NCBI RefSeq assembly: GCF_024198215.1
Contig: NZ_JAKCFA010000018.1
Span: 124,001 to 188,000 of the forward strand
Reading direction: 5' to 3'
Source of the DNA: Myxococcus qinghaiensis
GTDB lineage: Bacteria; Myxococcota; Myxococcia; Myxococcales; Myxococcaceae
Length of the DNA: 64,000 nt
Shown piece by piece: positions 43,438 to 52,891 of this stretch. The position numbers were made by a program, and so were the translations under genes. The notes below the pieces were generated by a model that worked only from the letters and a program-made list of their open reading frames with translations, was not told where the DNA came from and ran no database searches. Position 1 is the first letter of the stretch. Each line of letters begins with the position of its first letter.

Positions 43438-45402
43438 ATGAGCCTCGTCATCGCCCAGGACCTCAGCCTCTCCTATGGAAAGAAGGTCCTCTTCGACAGC
43501 GACAGCTTCACCCTCGGCCCCAAGGACCGTGTAGGCCTCGTCGGGGCCAACGGGACGGGGAAGAGCACCCTGATGAAGATCCTGGCCGGCGTCGCCCAGC
43601 CGGACTCGGGGACCTTGACCTACCGGCGGCGGGCCCGATGGGGGTACCTGCCCCAGGAGATCGCCGGGCTGCCGGAGGGCACGGTGGTGGAGGCGGTGAT
43701 GAGCACCGTCCCGGGGCGCGACACCCTGGAGTCCCGGCTCAAGGAGACCGAGGAGGCCCTGGCGGCGGCCACCGACGAGGAAGACCTGCTCGAGTTGGCC
43801 CAGTCCCTGGCGGACCTGCACGCGGAGCTGGACGACTTCGAGAACCGCTTCGGCCGGCACCACGCCGAGCGCATCCTCAAGGGCCTGGGCTTCAAGGACA
43901 ACGACCTGGCGAAGCCCACCTCGGCCCTCTCGGGCGGCTGGCGGATGCGCGCGGCCCTGGCGGGTCTGCTGCTCCAGGACCCTGACTTGTTGCTCCTCGA
44001 CGAGCCCACCAACCACCTGGACGTGCCCACGCTGGCATGGTTCGACGGCTTCCTGCGGCGCTCCAACAAGGCCCTGGTGCTCATCTCGCACGACAGGGAC
44101 TTCCTCAACCGGCAGATCAACCGCGTGGTGTCGCTGGAGCTGGAGGGCGTGCGCGAGTACGCCGGCAACTACGACGACTACAAGCGGCTGCGCGCCGAGG
44201 AGAAGGTGCTGCTCCAGGCCCGGGCGGAGAAGGTGGAGAACCGGCGCGCGGAGCTGCAGGGCTTCATCGACCGCTTCGGCGCGAAGGCCACCAAGGCGAA
44301 GCAGGCGCAGAGCCGCGCGAAGATGTTGGAGAAGCTGGAGAAGGTGCAGGTCCTGGAGGAGCGCTCCACGATGAAGTTCCGCTTCCCGGAAGTGGAGCGG
44401 AGCGGGCGCGACGTGGTGTCGCTGGAGCGCATCACCAAGCGCTACGGCGCGCAGACGGTGTACGACGGACTCACGGGCCGGGTGGAGCGCGGCCAGCGCA
44501 TCGCCGTGGTGGGCGCCAACGGCGCGGGCAAGACGACGCTCCTGCGAATGGTGGCGGGGGAGCTGGTGCCGGACTCCGGCACGGTGACCATCGGCCACAA
44601 CGTGGTGGTGGGCTATTACGCGCAGCACCACGCGGACAAGCTGGACCGGCAGAACACCATCATCGAAGAGGTGCGCCCGCTCGCGGCGGACAAGCCGGAG
44701 AGCTACGTGCGCGGCGTGCTCGGCGCCTTCCTCTTCAGCGGCGACGACGTGGAGAAGCCCATTGGCGTGCTCAGCGGTGGTGAGCGCGCCCGCGTGGCAT
44801 TGGCCAAGCTGCTGCTGGTGCCCTCCAACTTCCTGCTGATGGACGAGCCCACCAACCACCTGGACCTGGACTCGGCGGAGATGTTGATTGAAGCGCTGAA
44901 GCTGTATGGCGGCACGCTGCTGTTCGTCAGCCACAGCCGCAGCTTCATCAACGGGCTGTGCACCCAGGTGTGGGAGGTGGCGGACGGGAAGCTGACGCCG
45001 CACCCGGGCAACCTGGACGACTACCTGTACCACCAGGAGCAGCAGCGACTGAAGGCGGAGGCCGCGGCGGGTGGCGTGGCCCGGGCCGACAATGCGTCCT
45101 CCGTTGCGTTGACGGAGAAGGACCGCAAGCGGCAGGAGGCCGAGGCGCGCCAGCGGCGCAGCGTGGTGGAGGGTCCGCTCAAGAAGGAGATCTCCAAGCT
45201 GGAGGAGCAGATCGCCAAGGTGGAGACCGCGCAGAAGGAGCGCGAGGCGCAGCTCGCCGACCCGGTCCTCTACAACGACTTCGCTCGGGCCAAGCCGCTG
45301 ATGGAGGCGCACCGCGAGGGCAAGGACACGCTGGAAGACCTCTATGCCCGGTGGGAAGCCGCGCAGGAGAAGCTGGCTCAGGCGACCGCGACGTTGAACT
45401 GA
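43438..45402 (+). CDS. ABC-F family ATPase (Uup-like)
   Basis: 654 residues with two ABC domains and no membrane segment. First: GANGTGKSTLMKILAG, signature LSGGWRMRAALA, LLLDEPTNHLDVPTLAW. Second: GANGAGKTTLLRMVAGE, LSGGERARVALA, LLMDEPTNHLDLDSAEM. The linker between them is basic (QARAEKVENRRAELQGF). A charged coiled-coil C-terminus (KKEISKLEEQIAKVETAQKE) resembles Uup. ABC-F proteins act on ribosomes; no antibiotic-resistance role can be inferred. ATG 43438 starts MSLVIAQDLSLSYGKKVLFD. Confidence 0.9.
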   Translation: MSLVIAQDLSLSYGKKVLFDSDSFTLGPKDRVGLVGANGTGKSTLMKILAGVAQPDSGTLTYRRRARWGYLPQEIAGLPEGTVVEAVMSTVPGRDTLESRLKETEEALAAATDEEDLLELAQSLADLHAELDDFENRFGRHHAERILKGLGFKDNDLAKPTSALSGGWRMRAALAGLLLQDPDLLLLDEPTNHLDVPTLAWFDGFLRRSNKALVLISHDRDFLNRQINRVVSLELEGVREYAGNYDDYKRLRAEEKVLLQARAEKVENRRAELQGFIDRFGAKATKAKQAQSRAKMLEKLEKVQVLEERSTMKFRFPEVERSGRDVVSLERITKRYGAQTVYDGLTGRVERGQRIAVVGANGAGKTTLLRMVAGELVPDSGTVTIGHNVVVGYYAQHHADKLDRQNTIIEEVRPLAADKPESYVRGVLGAFLFSGDDVEKPIGVLSGGERARVALAKLLLVPSNFLLMDEPTNHLDLDSAEMLIEALKLYGGTLLFVSHSRSFINGLCTQVWEVADGKLTPHPGNLDDYLYHQEQQRLKAEAAAGGVARADNASSVALTEKDRKRQEAEARQRRSVVEGPLKKEISKLEEQIAKVETAQKEREAQLADPVLYNDFARAKPLMEAHREGKDTLEDLYARWEAAQEKLAQATATLN

Positions 45403-45478
45403 GTTGGACGCCAGGTCCCTGCTCGCATGACCGCGCGAGCCGTGGGCTTCGCGTGGCCTCGGCGTGCTTCAGCTCAGC

Positions 45479-46186
45479 TCACTGTCCGAACACGCGCTTG
45501 AACAGCCACATCAGCGCGGAGCCGGTGGCGTCGCCCGTGTATTGCGCCGTCATCGCCCCGGTGTAGCCAGAGGCATGCGGGGTATCCAGCTCGGAGGAGG
45601 GGGCCGCCTTCGTCAGCTCCTCCGTGAAGGGCGCGGAGCCCTCGGGCGCGCAGCTTCCGCAGTACAGCGCCTCTTCATAGACGAAGCCGTAGCGGGGCTT
45701 CACCTCGCGCTTGCACTCCGTGCAGGACGTCGTGCGCCCCATCTTGAGCTTGGGGCGCACGTCCAGGGGCTCGTTGCGGTGCTGCTCCGCCGCCTGCTGG
45801 AGCTGCTGCAGCTCACCCGGGTCCAAAGCCACGCCCGCGCAGTCCGAGCACACCTCCACCGTGACACCCAGCACCTGCACCACGGGCAGCGGGGCCTGGC
45901 CGCACCGGGGACAGCTGGGCGCGGCGGTTCCGCAGCTCGGACACTCCGGGACGTACTGGAGCTTCGCCTGACAGCCCTTGCACATGCCCGCGTGTCCCTT
46001 CGCGCGGCGCATCAACGCATCGGAGATTGAACCGCCCATCACCTTCGCCAGCGCCTCGCCCTCGAACCAGACGGAGCCGCAGTGGCCACACTCCTCGCGG
46101 GGCAATCCTCCCAGGAAGGTGGGCCGCATCGTCTTGTGGCAGAAGGGGCAGGCGCTCATGGGCAGACAGCCTAGCGCCAATCCCAC
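45479..46186 (-). CDS. zinc-ribbon protein (zf-TFIIB-like)
   Basis: 235 residues with many CxxC pairs. The first part reads CPFCHKTMRPTFLGGLPREE then CGHCGSVWFEGEALAKVMGG, the zf-TFIIB-type pattern C-P-x-C...C-x-x-C-x-G-x-W. A second zinc unit (CPSCGTAAPSCPRCGQAPLP, then CSDCAGVALDPGELQQLQQA) is of the same type, followed by one more C-x2-C pair (CTECK, CGSC). No catalytic motif. ATG 46159 (MSACPFC) is an alternative start. It ends just before the convergent ABC-F gene. Confidence 0.7.
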   Translation of the reverse strand: MGLALGCLPMSACPFCHKTMRPTFLGGLPREECGHCGSVWFEGEALAKVMGGSISDALMRRAKGHAGMCKGCQAKLQYVPECPSCGTAAPSCPRCGQAPLPVVQVLGVTVEVCSDCAGVALDPGELQQLQQAAEQHRNEPLDVRPKLKMGRTTSCTECKREVKPRYGFVYEEALYCGSCAPEGSAPFTEELTKAAPSSELDTPHASGYTGAMTAQYTGDATGSALMWLFKRVFGQ

Positions 46187-48430
46187 TCAGCTTGCTCGTC
46201 GCCGCCGCTCGCGCTTGGGCTTGGGCTCGGGGGCCGACGGGGCAGGGGGCTCGCGCAGCTCCTCCGGCACGGGGAACGACTGGGAGATGCGCGTCGCGGG
46301 CGGCGGTGTGCCCGTGCCCTCCGCGAGGAGCCCCTCCGCGGGCTTCTCCGCCGGCAGCGCCGGCAGGCGGATGATGAACGTGGTGCCCTCGCTCGCCTTG
46401 CTCTGCACGGAGATGCTGCCGCCATGGTTCTTCACGATGCGCTGACAGATGGCGAGGCCCAGCCCCGTGCCCTTCTGCTTCGTCGTGAAGAAGGGCACGA
46501 AGATGTGCGGCTGCTGGTCCGTAGGGATGCCCGGCCCGTTGTCGGAGACTCGCACCTCCAGCACCTCGCCCCCCGCGTTGCGGAACTCACCGAAGCGCTC
46601 CGGCTTCTCCGTGCGCACGGTGATTCGGCCCTCGCGCGTGTCCAGCGCCTGCACCGCGTTCTGCACCAGGTTGATGAGCACCTGCTTGAGCTGCTCGGCG
46701 TCTCCATCCGCGCGGGGCAGCAGCAGGTCCAGCTCCACCGCGAGCTGGACGTTGGCGGGCACGTCGTTCTGGATGAGGCGCATGGTCCGCGTCACCACCT
46801 CGTTCAGGTCCGTGGGCCCGAAGCTCTGCTTCATCGGCCGCGCGTAGTCGAGGAACGCCGTCACCACGCCGTTGAGGCGGTTGACCTCCTCGACGATGAC
46901 CTCCAGGAACTCGCCGTCCTCGCCCGGCAGCCGCCTGGGGTCCAGGCACTGCGCCGCGCCCTTGATGGCTCCTAGCGGGTTGCGAATCTCGTGCGCGAGG
47001 CCCGCCGCCATCTCACCCAGCGCCGCCAGTCGGTCTCTCTCTCGAATCTTCTCGTAGAGCTTCGAGTTCTCCAGCACCGTCGCCAGCTTCTCCGCCACCT
47101 CCAGGATGAGGGCGATTTCGTCGGACGCGTATGCCTCCGGCACCCGCTCGTCCCAGAGGTTCAGGAAGCCGATGACCCGGTCATTGCCCACCATCGGCAC
47201 CGTGATTCCGGCCTTCATCTGCACCAGCGCGGCGCGCGTGTCGTTCAGCCGCTTCAGCTCGTCGCGGTAGCGCCGTCCCTCCACGGACTGCAGCCGCATC
47301 GTCGCGCCGCGCCGCTCCACGTTCTCCAGCAGCACCGCCTTCTGTCCGCTGGCCACCGCGAACAACAGGCCGCGCGCCGCCGCCGTGTCCAGGAACGACG
47401 CCGGCAACGGCCCCCGCGAGTCCAGCAGCCGATACCCCGGCCGGTCCTCCGCGAGCAGGTACACCGACGCGTGCGTCACCCGGCCCGTCTCGTGGAGCGT
47501 GTCCAACACCAGCCGCGCCAGCTCCGAGATGTCGATGACGTTCGCCATCCTCGCGCGCAGCATCCCCAACGCGTCGAGCAGCGCGAAGCGCTCGCGGAAG
47601 AAGATGCGCACCACCATCTCCTCCACCTTCGCGCGCAGCGGGTCCAACAGGATGAGGATGACGAAGGCCGCCACCACCGTGTTGAAGACGAACAGCCCCG
47701 TGTCCTCGTCCACCCACGCCGTCAGCACCGTGAAGACGGCGGCGAGGATGACCGCGAGCACCGTCTGCGAGGCAATCTTCCCCAGCAGCTCGTGCAGGTC
47801 CATCAGCCGCAGCCGCAAGAGCGTCTGCGCGAGGAAGAACAGGTACAGCGTGGTGAAGACGGGCCCGAGCGTCGGCAGCGGGATGACGGTGCCCAGGAAG
47901 TCGAGCGCCGAGAAGAGGATGCCCGCGCCCGCGCCGATGGCCAGGTACATCAGCCTCAGCTGCTCGATGCGGGACTCGTTCGTCCTGACCCGGTGGAGCA
48001 GCAACGACACCGAAGCGAGCAGGGAGCCGAGCACCCAGACGCCCATGGCCACGCGAGCCCACACCTTGTCGGCCAGGGGGGTGACGGCCACGGCCAGGCC
48101 CAGGAAGACCGACAGGAGGGCGAGCCGGCGGCCGACCTGGTGTGTTCCCTTGCTGACATCCAAGAACTCGAGGAAGAAGCCCACGGCCGCGCCCGGTACG
48201 AGGGAGGCGACGAGCACGGTGATGCCCAGGGTGATGCGCGCTGCCCAGGGGTAGGTCGCCGCGGGAAAGAGGCTGTGGAAGAAGAACGAGAGGTAGTACC
48301 CGGCCACCGTCAGGGCGAAGACGGAGTACAGGGTGAGGACCTTCGGCCGGGCCGGGCGCAACAACATGGACACGCCCAGCGCCAGGCCGATGATGGATGC
48401 CAGCAGAGCGCTCTGAGTCCGGATGTCCAT
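46187..48430 (-). CDS. membrane-bound sensor histidine kinase, PrsK-like N-terminus
   Basis: 747 residues. The first ~260 contain about eight membrane helices (SALLASIIGLALGVSMLL onward), then a GAF domain (about 305-450), then HisKA with GEMAAGLAHEIRNPLGAIKG (His480), NLVQNAVQALDTREG (N box), NGPGIPTDQQPHIFVPFFTT and GTGLGLAICQRIVKNHGGSI. The layout resembles the PrsK family. A basic Pro-rich tail ends the protein. The receiver partner is not adjacent. The ATG is divergent from the lytic transglycosylase gene, 107 bases apart. Confidence 0.85.
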   Translation of the reverse strand: MDIRTQSALLASIIGLALGVSMLLRPARPKVLTLYSVFALTVAGYYLSFFFHSLFPAATYPWAARITLGITVLVASLVPGAAVGFFLEFLDVSKGTHQVGRRLALLSVFLGLAVAVTPLADKVWARVAMGVWVLGSLLASVSLLLHRVRTNESRIEQLRLMYLAIGAGAGILFSALDFLGTVIPLPTLGPVFTTLYLFFLAQTLLRLRLMDLHELLGKIASQTVLAVILAAVFTVLTAWVDEDTGLFVFNTVVAAFVILILLDPLRAKVEEMVVRIFFRERFALLDALGMLRARMANVIDISELARLVLDTLHETGRVTHASVYLLAEDRPGYRLLDSRGPLPASFLDTAAARGLLFAVASGQKAVLLENVERRGATMRLQSVEGRRYRDELKRLNDTRAALVQMKAGITVPMVGNDRVIGFLNLWDERVPEAYASDEIALILEVAEKLATVLENSKLYEKIRERDRLAALGEMAAGLAHEIRNPLGAIKGAAQCLDPRRLPGEDGEFLEVIVEEVNRLNGVVTAFLDYARPMKQSFGPTDLNEVVTRTMRLIQNDVPANVQLAVELDLLLPRADGDAEQLKQVLINLVQNAVQALDTREGRITVRTEKPERFGEFRNAGGEVLEVRVSDNGPGIPTDQQPHIFVPFFTTKQKGTGLGLAICQRIVKNHGGSISVQSKASEGTTFIIRLPALPAEKPAEGLLAEGTGTPPPATRISQSFPVPEELREPPAPSAPEPKPKRERRRRAS

Positions 48431-48537
48431 GGGCTTGCGGACAGTCTAACCTGTGTCCATCTCCGGAAATTTTCCATGCACTCCCGGTTGTCATGGGGCG
48501 AGCCCGCGCCCACCTCCCAGGGTCCCCAGCCCCGCGT

Positions 48538-50964
48538 ATGAAGCCCTTCCTGCCCAAGCTCGCCGTCGTCGCCTCCGCGCTCCTGTTGTCCGCGCAGGCT
48601 CCCGCACCCCAGGTCCCCACGCCCACCGCGACGGAGGCCCCCGCCGTGACGGAGACGCCCGCCGTGACGGAGGCGCCCTCGTCCCATACGGAGAACGCCC
48701 CTTCCGAGGCCCAGCTCTCGCCGCGTCCTGACGCGGAGAAGACGCAGCAGCCCGAGGGGTTCGTGGAGGTCCTCAATCCGGCCTTCCCCAACGCCGCGCC
48801 GCCCGCGCCCGTCGTCCACCGGGGCCGTCGCTACGCGCTGGAGGACCTGGCGCCGTACTTCGGCGAGGGCAAGAAGAAGGAGGCCCGGGCGGCCTTCGAC
48901 AAGGGCCACTACAGCCGGGCCCGCGAGCTCTTGAAGGACGAGGGCGACAGCCCGCCGGTGCGCTACCTGCGCGCGCTGGCCGCGGTGCGCTCCGGGGATG
49001 ACGAGACGGCCGCGAAGGAGCTGGCCGCGCTGGCGCCGGACTACCCCGCGCTGCAAGACAGGTGTCTGACGCACGCGGGCGTGGCCCTGGAGGGGCTGCG
49101 CCGCTTCGATGAGGCCGCGGTGCTGCTGGCGCAGGTGTCGCCGGAGTCGCGGCTGTACGTGGACGCGCGGCTGGCGCTGTCGCGCGTGCTGCGCAAGAAG
49201 AAGGACGCCGCTGGCGCCATGGCCGCGCTGGAGCCGCTCACGTCACGCGCCGCGCCCAGCTGGGGACGCAACGTGGGCGCCGAGGCGCTGATGGCCATCG
49301 CGGACATCGCCGCCGAGAAGAAGGACAAGGCCGCCGAGCGCGCCGCGCTGTGGCGCCTGTGGGGCGCGCATCCGCTGTCCGCGCTGGCGACGCAGGCGGA
49401 GAAGCGCCTCAAGGGACAGACAGCGCCCCTGGAGGCGAAGGTCGCTCGCGGCGAGGCGCTGGTGGAGCTGCACCGCAACAAGCAGGGCCTGACGCAGCTG
49501 GAGCCGATGCTGGCGCAGCTGAAGCTGCCGGAGCCGCTCGCGTGCCGCGCGCACTTCGCCTACGGCAAGGGCCTGCGCAAGGAGCGCGAGCACACGCGCG
49601 CCATCCAGATTCTCTCGCAGGTGGCGGAGAAGTGTGAGGACCGCGACCTGCTCGCGCGGGCGCTGTACGTGCTGGGCTCGTCGCGCTCGATTGTCGACTC
49701 GGCGCGCGGGACGGACACGTACGAGCGGCTGGCGCGCGAGTTCCCGGACCACAGCTTCGCGGACGACGCGCTGTTCTACGCGGCGGACCTGTACGTGAAG
49801 ACGGGCCGCCCCAAGGAGGCGATGGCCCGGCTGGACGAGCTGTCGAAGCTGTACCCGCAGGGCGACTTCCTGGGCGAGGCGCTCTTCAAGGCGTACTGGA
49901 TTGCTCGCACGAGCAAGGCGGAGGACGCGGGCCTGTCCTTCCTGGACCGAATCGAACAGCGCTTCGCGCAGGCGGACGAGAGCTACGATGTGGAGCGCGC
50001 GCGGTACTGGCGGGCGCGGACGTTCCAGGAACAGGGCAACATCCAGGGCGCGGCGGAGCTGTTCGAGAAGGTCGCCGTGGAGCACCCCGCGACGTACTAC
50101 GGGCTGATGGCGCGCTCGCAGTTGACGACGGTGGACCCGGCGCGGCTGGAGCGCATCTCCCCGGACATCTTCGCGGTGCCCGAAGCCGCCAGCCCGTGGC
50201 CGCTGTTCGCGGGGCCGGTGGGCGACGACCCGCATTTCCGCGCGGGCATCGAGCTCTTGCGGCTCGGCTTCCCGGAGGCGGTGTCGTCGGAGCTGCTCGC
50301 GGTGAACCGGACGAACCAGCCCGCGGAGGCCGTGCGCCTGCTGGTGCTGGTGCTGCACGAGGCCGGTGACGAGCGCGCGGCCCACGCCGTGGCCCGGCTG
50401 GTGCTGCGCAAGGACTTGAGTGGCCGCATCACCCGCGAGACGCGCGTGGTGTGGGAAGTGGCCTATCCCAACGCGTTCCGAGACCTCATCGAGAAGCACA
50501 CGGCCGTGTCGGGCGTGGAGGCGGACCTGCTCCAGGCGCTGATGCGCGAGGAGAGCGCGTTGGACCCGAAGGCGCTGTCCTGGGCCGGAGCGCTGGGCCT
50601 CACCCAGCTCATGCCCTCCACCGCGAAGGGCGTGGCCCGGGAGCTGAAGCTCAAGCGCTTCACGGTGGACCAGCTGCTCCAGCCGGACCTCAACATCCGC
50701 TTCGGGGCGCACTACCTGGGTGGGCTCTTGAAGAAGTTCGGCGGACACACACCGTACGCGGTGGGCAGCTACAACGCGGGCCCGGGCGCGGTGAATCGCT
50801 GGCGCGCGGACAAGCCGGACCTGCCGCTGGACGCGTGGGTGGAGGAGATCCCCATCTCCGAGACGCGCGGCTACATCAAGCGCGTGCTGCGCTCGTACAA
50901 CACCTACCAGCTGCTCTATGGCCGGGCGCCCAAGCTGCCCGTCATCAAGAGCGCCGCGCGTTAG
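48538..50964 (+). CDS. soluble lytic murein transglycosylase (Slt70-like)
   Basis: 808 residues with a signal peptide (KPFLPKLAVVASALLLSAQA). A Pro/Thr/Ala-rich region (about 20-70) is followed by a long alpha-solenoid with TPR-like repeats (AAVLLAQVSPESRLYVDARL, QILSQVAEKCEDRDLLARAL). The C-terminal SLT domain contains LLQALMREESALDPKALSWA with catalytic Glu at about 672, GALGLTQLMPSTAKGVAREL and GSYNAGPGAVNRW. It would cleave peptidoglycan glycan strands with anhydro-ring formation. ATG 48538 follows a 107-base spacer; no strong Shine-Dalgarno is visible. Confidence 0.9.
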   Translation: MKPFLPKLAVVASALLLSAQAPAPQVPTPTATEAPAVTETPAVTEAPSSHTENAPSEAQLSPRPDAEKTQQPEGFVEVLNPAFPNAAPPAPVVHRGRRYALEDLAPYFGEGKKKEARAAFDKGHYSRARELLKDEGDSPPVRYLRALAAVRSGDDETAAKELAALAPDYPALQDRCLTHAGVALEGLRRFDEAAVLLAQVSPESRLYVDARLALSRVLRKKKDAAGAMAALEPLTSRAAPSWGRNVGAEALMAIADIAAEKKDKAAERAALWRLWGAHPLSALATQAEKRLKGQTAPLEAKVARGEALVELHRNKQGLTQLEPMLAQLKLPEPLACRAHFAYGKGLRKEREHTRAIQILSQVAEKCEDRDLLARALYVLGSSRSIVDSARGTDTYERLAREFPDHSFADDALFYAADLYVKTGRPKEAMARLDELSKLYPQGDFLGEALFKAYWIARTSKAEDAGLSFLDRIEQRFAQADESYDVERARYWRARTFQEQGNIQGAAELFEKVAVEHPATYYGLMARSQLTTVDPARLERISPDIFAVPEAASPWPLFAGPVGDDPHFRAGIELLRLGFPEAVSSELLAVNRTNQPAEAVRLLVLVLHEAGDERAAHAVARLVLRKDLSGRITRETRVVWEVAYPNAFRDLIEKHTAVSGVEADLLQALMREESALDPKALSWAGALGLTQLMPSTAKGVARELKLKRFTVDQLLQPDLNIRFGAHYLGGLLKKFGGHTPYAVGSYNAGPGAVNRWRADKPDLPLDAWVEEIPISETRGYIKRVLRSYNTYQLLYGRAPKLPVIKSAAR

Positions 50965-51032
50965 GGGACGGAGCAGCCGAGGGCAGGACTGTTTCTCCCG
51001 CCCGCGGCGCTGCCTCGTTCGTTGCGGGCTGC

Positions 51033-51239
51033 CTAGGAGAGCGGCCGGATGTTCTGCGCGTTCAGCCCCTTGGGCCCCTTCGTGACTTCGAATTCGACCC
51101 GCTGGTTCTCCGCGAGCGACCTGAAGCCGTCCGCGTTGATGGCGGAGTGATGGGCGAAGACATCCTCGCCTCCGTCATCCGGAGTGATGAAGCCAAAGCC
51201 CTTTGCGTCGTTGAACCACTTCACGATTCCCGTCTTCAT
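51033..51239 (-). CDS. cold-shock domain protein (first of two)
   Basis: 68 residues, one CspA-type OB fold. RNP1 is KGFGFITP and RNP2 is DVFAHHSA; it starts MKTGIVKWFNDAKGFGFITP. It binds RNA and single-stranded DNA as an RNA chaperone. AAGGAC lies seven bases upstream of the ATG. Its 5' leader shares a 21-base block with the second csp gene. The frame is open upstream into a MYXO-CTERM-like protein without a stop. Confidence 0.9.
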   Translation of the reverse strand: MKTGIVKWFNDAKGFGFITPDDGGEDVFAHHSAINADGFRSLAENQRVEFEVTKGPKGLNAQNIRPLS

Positions 51240-52532
51240 GCTGCTGTCCTTGTGACCACGCCTGGGGACATCCAGGTCGGTGGTAGTGAAGCTAGGAACG
51301 GTGGAGGTAAAGCCATCCTGGCCTGGAGCGGAGCGTTCCCTGGACCGCATGCCCTGCTGGGGGCGGAGCAGGGTGGCCTTCGAACAAGCGAGATGCGGTG
51401 AGCGTCGTGCAAGCAAGCACAGCGCCACGAGCATCATGAGCAGCGGCGTCACGGAGCCCGGAGCGGCGCCGCAGTGGAAAGCTCCAATCTGGAGCCCGGG
51501 GGCGCTGACCGGCATGTCTGCTTTCTCGACCTGGATGCTCACGGTGCCTGTTGAAGTCAGCCCCGTGACGTCGGTGACGGTGAAGGTGAATGACACCTCA
51601 CCCTCGAAGTCTGGCTCCGCCTGGTAGGTCAGTGCGGGCGCCTCGCCGGACAGCTCGCCCGAGCGGGGGCGGGTGCTCACCGCGTAGGCCAGTGCGTCCA
51701 GGTTCGCGTCCCGGGCGTCGAGTACGAAGGAGCGGCGCTCGCCCGCCTTCATCTTGAGCCGCGTGTCGCGTGCGATGGGCGCATGCTTCACGGGCAGGAT
51801 GTTCAACGTCACCGTCGCGCAGGTGGTGTGCTCGCCATCGCTCACCGCGAACGTGAAGGAGTCCTCGCGTGAGGCGCCTGCTCGCGGCTGGTACTCGACG
51901 TGGGGCCCTTGAAGGTTGAGTGTTCCTTGCGAGGGGCCCTCGAGCAGCTCGAAGGTGAGGGTGTCTTCCTCCACGTCCCTGCCTTCCAGCTCCAGTTTGA
52001 GCACTGCCCCCTCGGACACGTCGGCCTCGCGAGACATGGCCACGGGGGCATCGTTGACCGGCCTCACCGTGAGGAGCACCGCGGCGGAGTTCGACTCTGT
52101 CTCCCCATCACTCACGCGAAAGGTGAAGTGGTCCTCACCGTGAAAGTCGGGGTGGGGCGTGTAGACGAGAAAGGGGGCCGTGCCCGAGAGCCGGCCATGG
52201 CGAGGCAGCTCCACCAGGGAGTACTTCAGCGTGCCGGCCTCCGCGCTCGTGCTCTCCAGCTGAAGCTCGCACGAGCCGTCCTCCTCGAGCACTTCGATGC
52301 GATCAATCGCCATGAGCTCGTTCAGTTCCAGGGCGAGCCCGCACGTCGCGTAGACGTAGCCCTCCTCTCCGTGGAGATCCTGCACGCTGAAGTCATGTCC
52401 CGTGTCTTCCTGGAGGGAGAGCGACCTGTCGAAGTCCATGCTCGAGTCCGCCCAGGCGGGACTCACACCCATGAGGCCAAGAGTCAGGGCGAGCCAGGCG
52501 AGGCCTCGTGTATCCATTCGAGGAAACGACAT
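51033..52532 (-). CDS. cadherin-like surface protein with MYXO-CTERM-like end, open in frame into csp
   Basis: The frame from ATG 52532 (AAGAGGT five bases upstream) encodes a signal peptide (GLAWLALTLGLMGVSPAWA) and at least three tandem cadherin/Ig-like repeats with the pattern FHGEDHFTFRVSDGETESNS and ATVTLNILPVKHAP. The protein then carries a MYXO-CTERM-like tail (HCGAAPGSVTPLLMMLVALC then LLARR), ending near residue 380 (base 51393). There is no stop there: the frame continues through about 50 linker codons into the cold-shock gene, giving 499 residues in all. The linker contains the conserved csp leader, so it is probably untranslated in the ancestral state. The real end of this protein is uncertain. 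Confidence 0.7.
   Translation of the reverse strand: MSFPRMDTRGLAWLALTLGLMGVSPAWADSSMDFDRSLSLQEDTGHDFSVQDLHGEEGYVYATCGLALELNELMAIDRIEVLEEDGSCELQLESTSAEAGTLKYSLVELPRHGRLSGTAPFLVYTPHPDFHGEDHFTFRVSDGETESNSAAVLLTVRPVNDAPVAMSREADVSEGAVLKLELEGRDVEEDTLTFELLEGPSQGTLNLQGPHVEYQPRAGASREDSFTFAVSDGEHTTCATVTLNILPVKHAPIARDTRLKMKAGERRSFVLDARDANLDALAYAVSTRPRSGELSGEAPALTYQAEPDFEGEVSFTFTVTDVTGLTSTGTVSIQVEKADMPVSAPGLQIGAFHCGAAPGSVTPLLMMLVALCLLARRSPHLACSKATLLRPQQGMRSRERSAPGQDGFTSTVPSFTTTDLDVPRRGHKDSSMKTGIVKWFNDAKGFGFITPDDGGEDVFAHHSAINADGFRSLAENQRVEFEVTKGPKGLNAQNIRPLS
51270..51290 (-). promoter_or_regulatory. conserved csp leader element, copy 1
   Basis: The minus-strand block TTCACTACCACCGACCTGG plus AT is identical to 53126-53146. 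Its 3' end lies exactly 30 bases before the csp start in both copies. CCAGG/CCTGG just downstream can form a small hairpin. It may be a cold-responsive mRNA leader or a promoter part. Confidence 0.6.
51352..51373 (-). terminator. hairpin between MYXO-CTERM end and csp
   Basis: CCCTGCT and AGCAGGG form a 7-bp stem with an 8-base loop, 20 bases after the MYXO-CTERM tail and before the first csp gene. A related sequence lies near 52799-52825. There is no T tract. Confidence 0.35.
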
Positions 52533-52891
52533 GATGACCTCTTGGAGAGGGGAGTCCGGTCCGGTGGGCCGCCAGGGACGCGCGGCTCCGCAGCGGACTG
52601 GGACAGAAGACTCCGTGAGGCGTTGTCGCCGCATCACGGAGTCATCACGGCTTCCTCATCCCTGGCGCATTCGCACTCGCGTTCGCAGCACCAGCACGAG
52701 GAAGGAGGCCCACCAGGAGCGGCGCCGAGTCGCCCGGTGAAGTCGAACAGCCTCCCTTCGGGCGCTCCTCGGGAGGGTGGGTTCCTCAGAATCCTCATGC
52801 CCTGCTCTTGGTGCGGAGCACGACGGCCTCCGAGGGCCGAGGGTGGGGTTTCCCTCGGCCGCGGAACTGCTCCTGCGAAGGGCGACACCGC
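52533..52891 (-). other. 359-base spacer between second csp gene and the cadherin-like gene
   Basis: It has no convincing gene: an 84-codon minus-strand frame at 52634-52888 (with a CWCCERECEC cluster) lacks a ribosome-binding site and family similarity. It holds a csp terminator-like hairpin at 52835-52860 and presumably the promoter of the cadherin-like gene, but no good -35/-10 pair was recognised. Confidence 0.4.
52835..52860 (-). terminator. hairpin after second csp gene
   Basis: GGCCGAGGG and CCCTCGGCC form a perfect 9-bp stem with an 8-base loop, 31 bases beyond the second csp stop on the minus strand. No T tail is visible. Confidence 0.5.

Noticed and set aside
43315..45312. Upstream 666-codon extension of the Ser/Thr kinase frame
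   Set aside because: It overlaps the ABC-F gene on the other strand, and the kinase starts naturally at ATG 43314 with its zinc ribbon.
46991..48541. 516-codon plus-strand frame opposite the membrane kinase
   Set aside because: It is antisense to conserved HisKA/HATPase motifs; Arg/Gln/His-rich.
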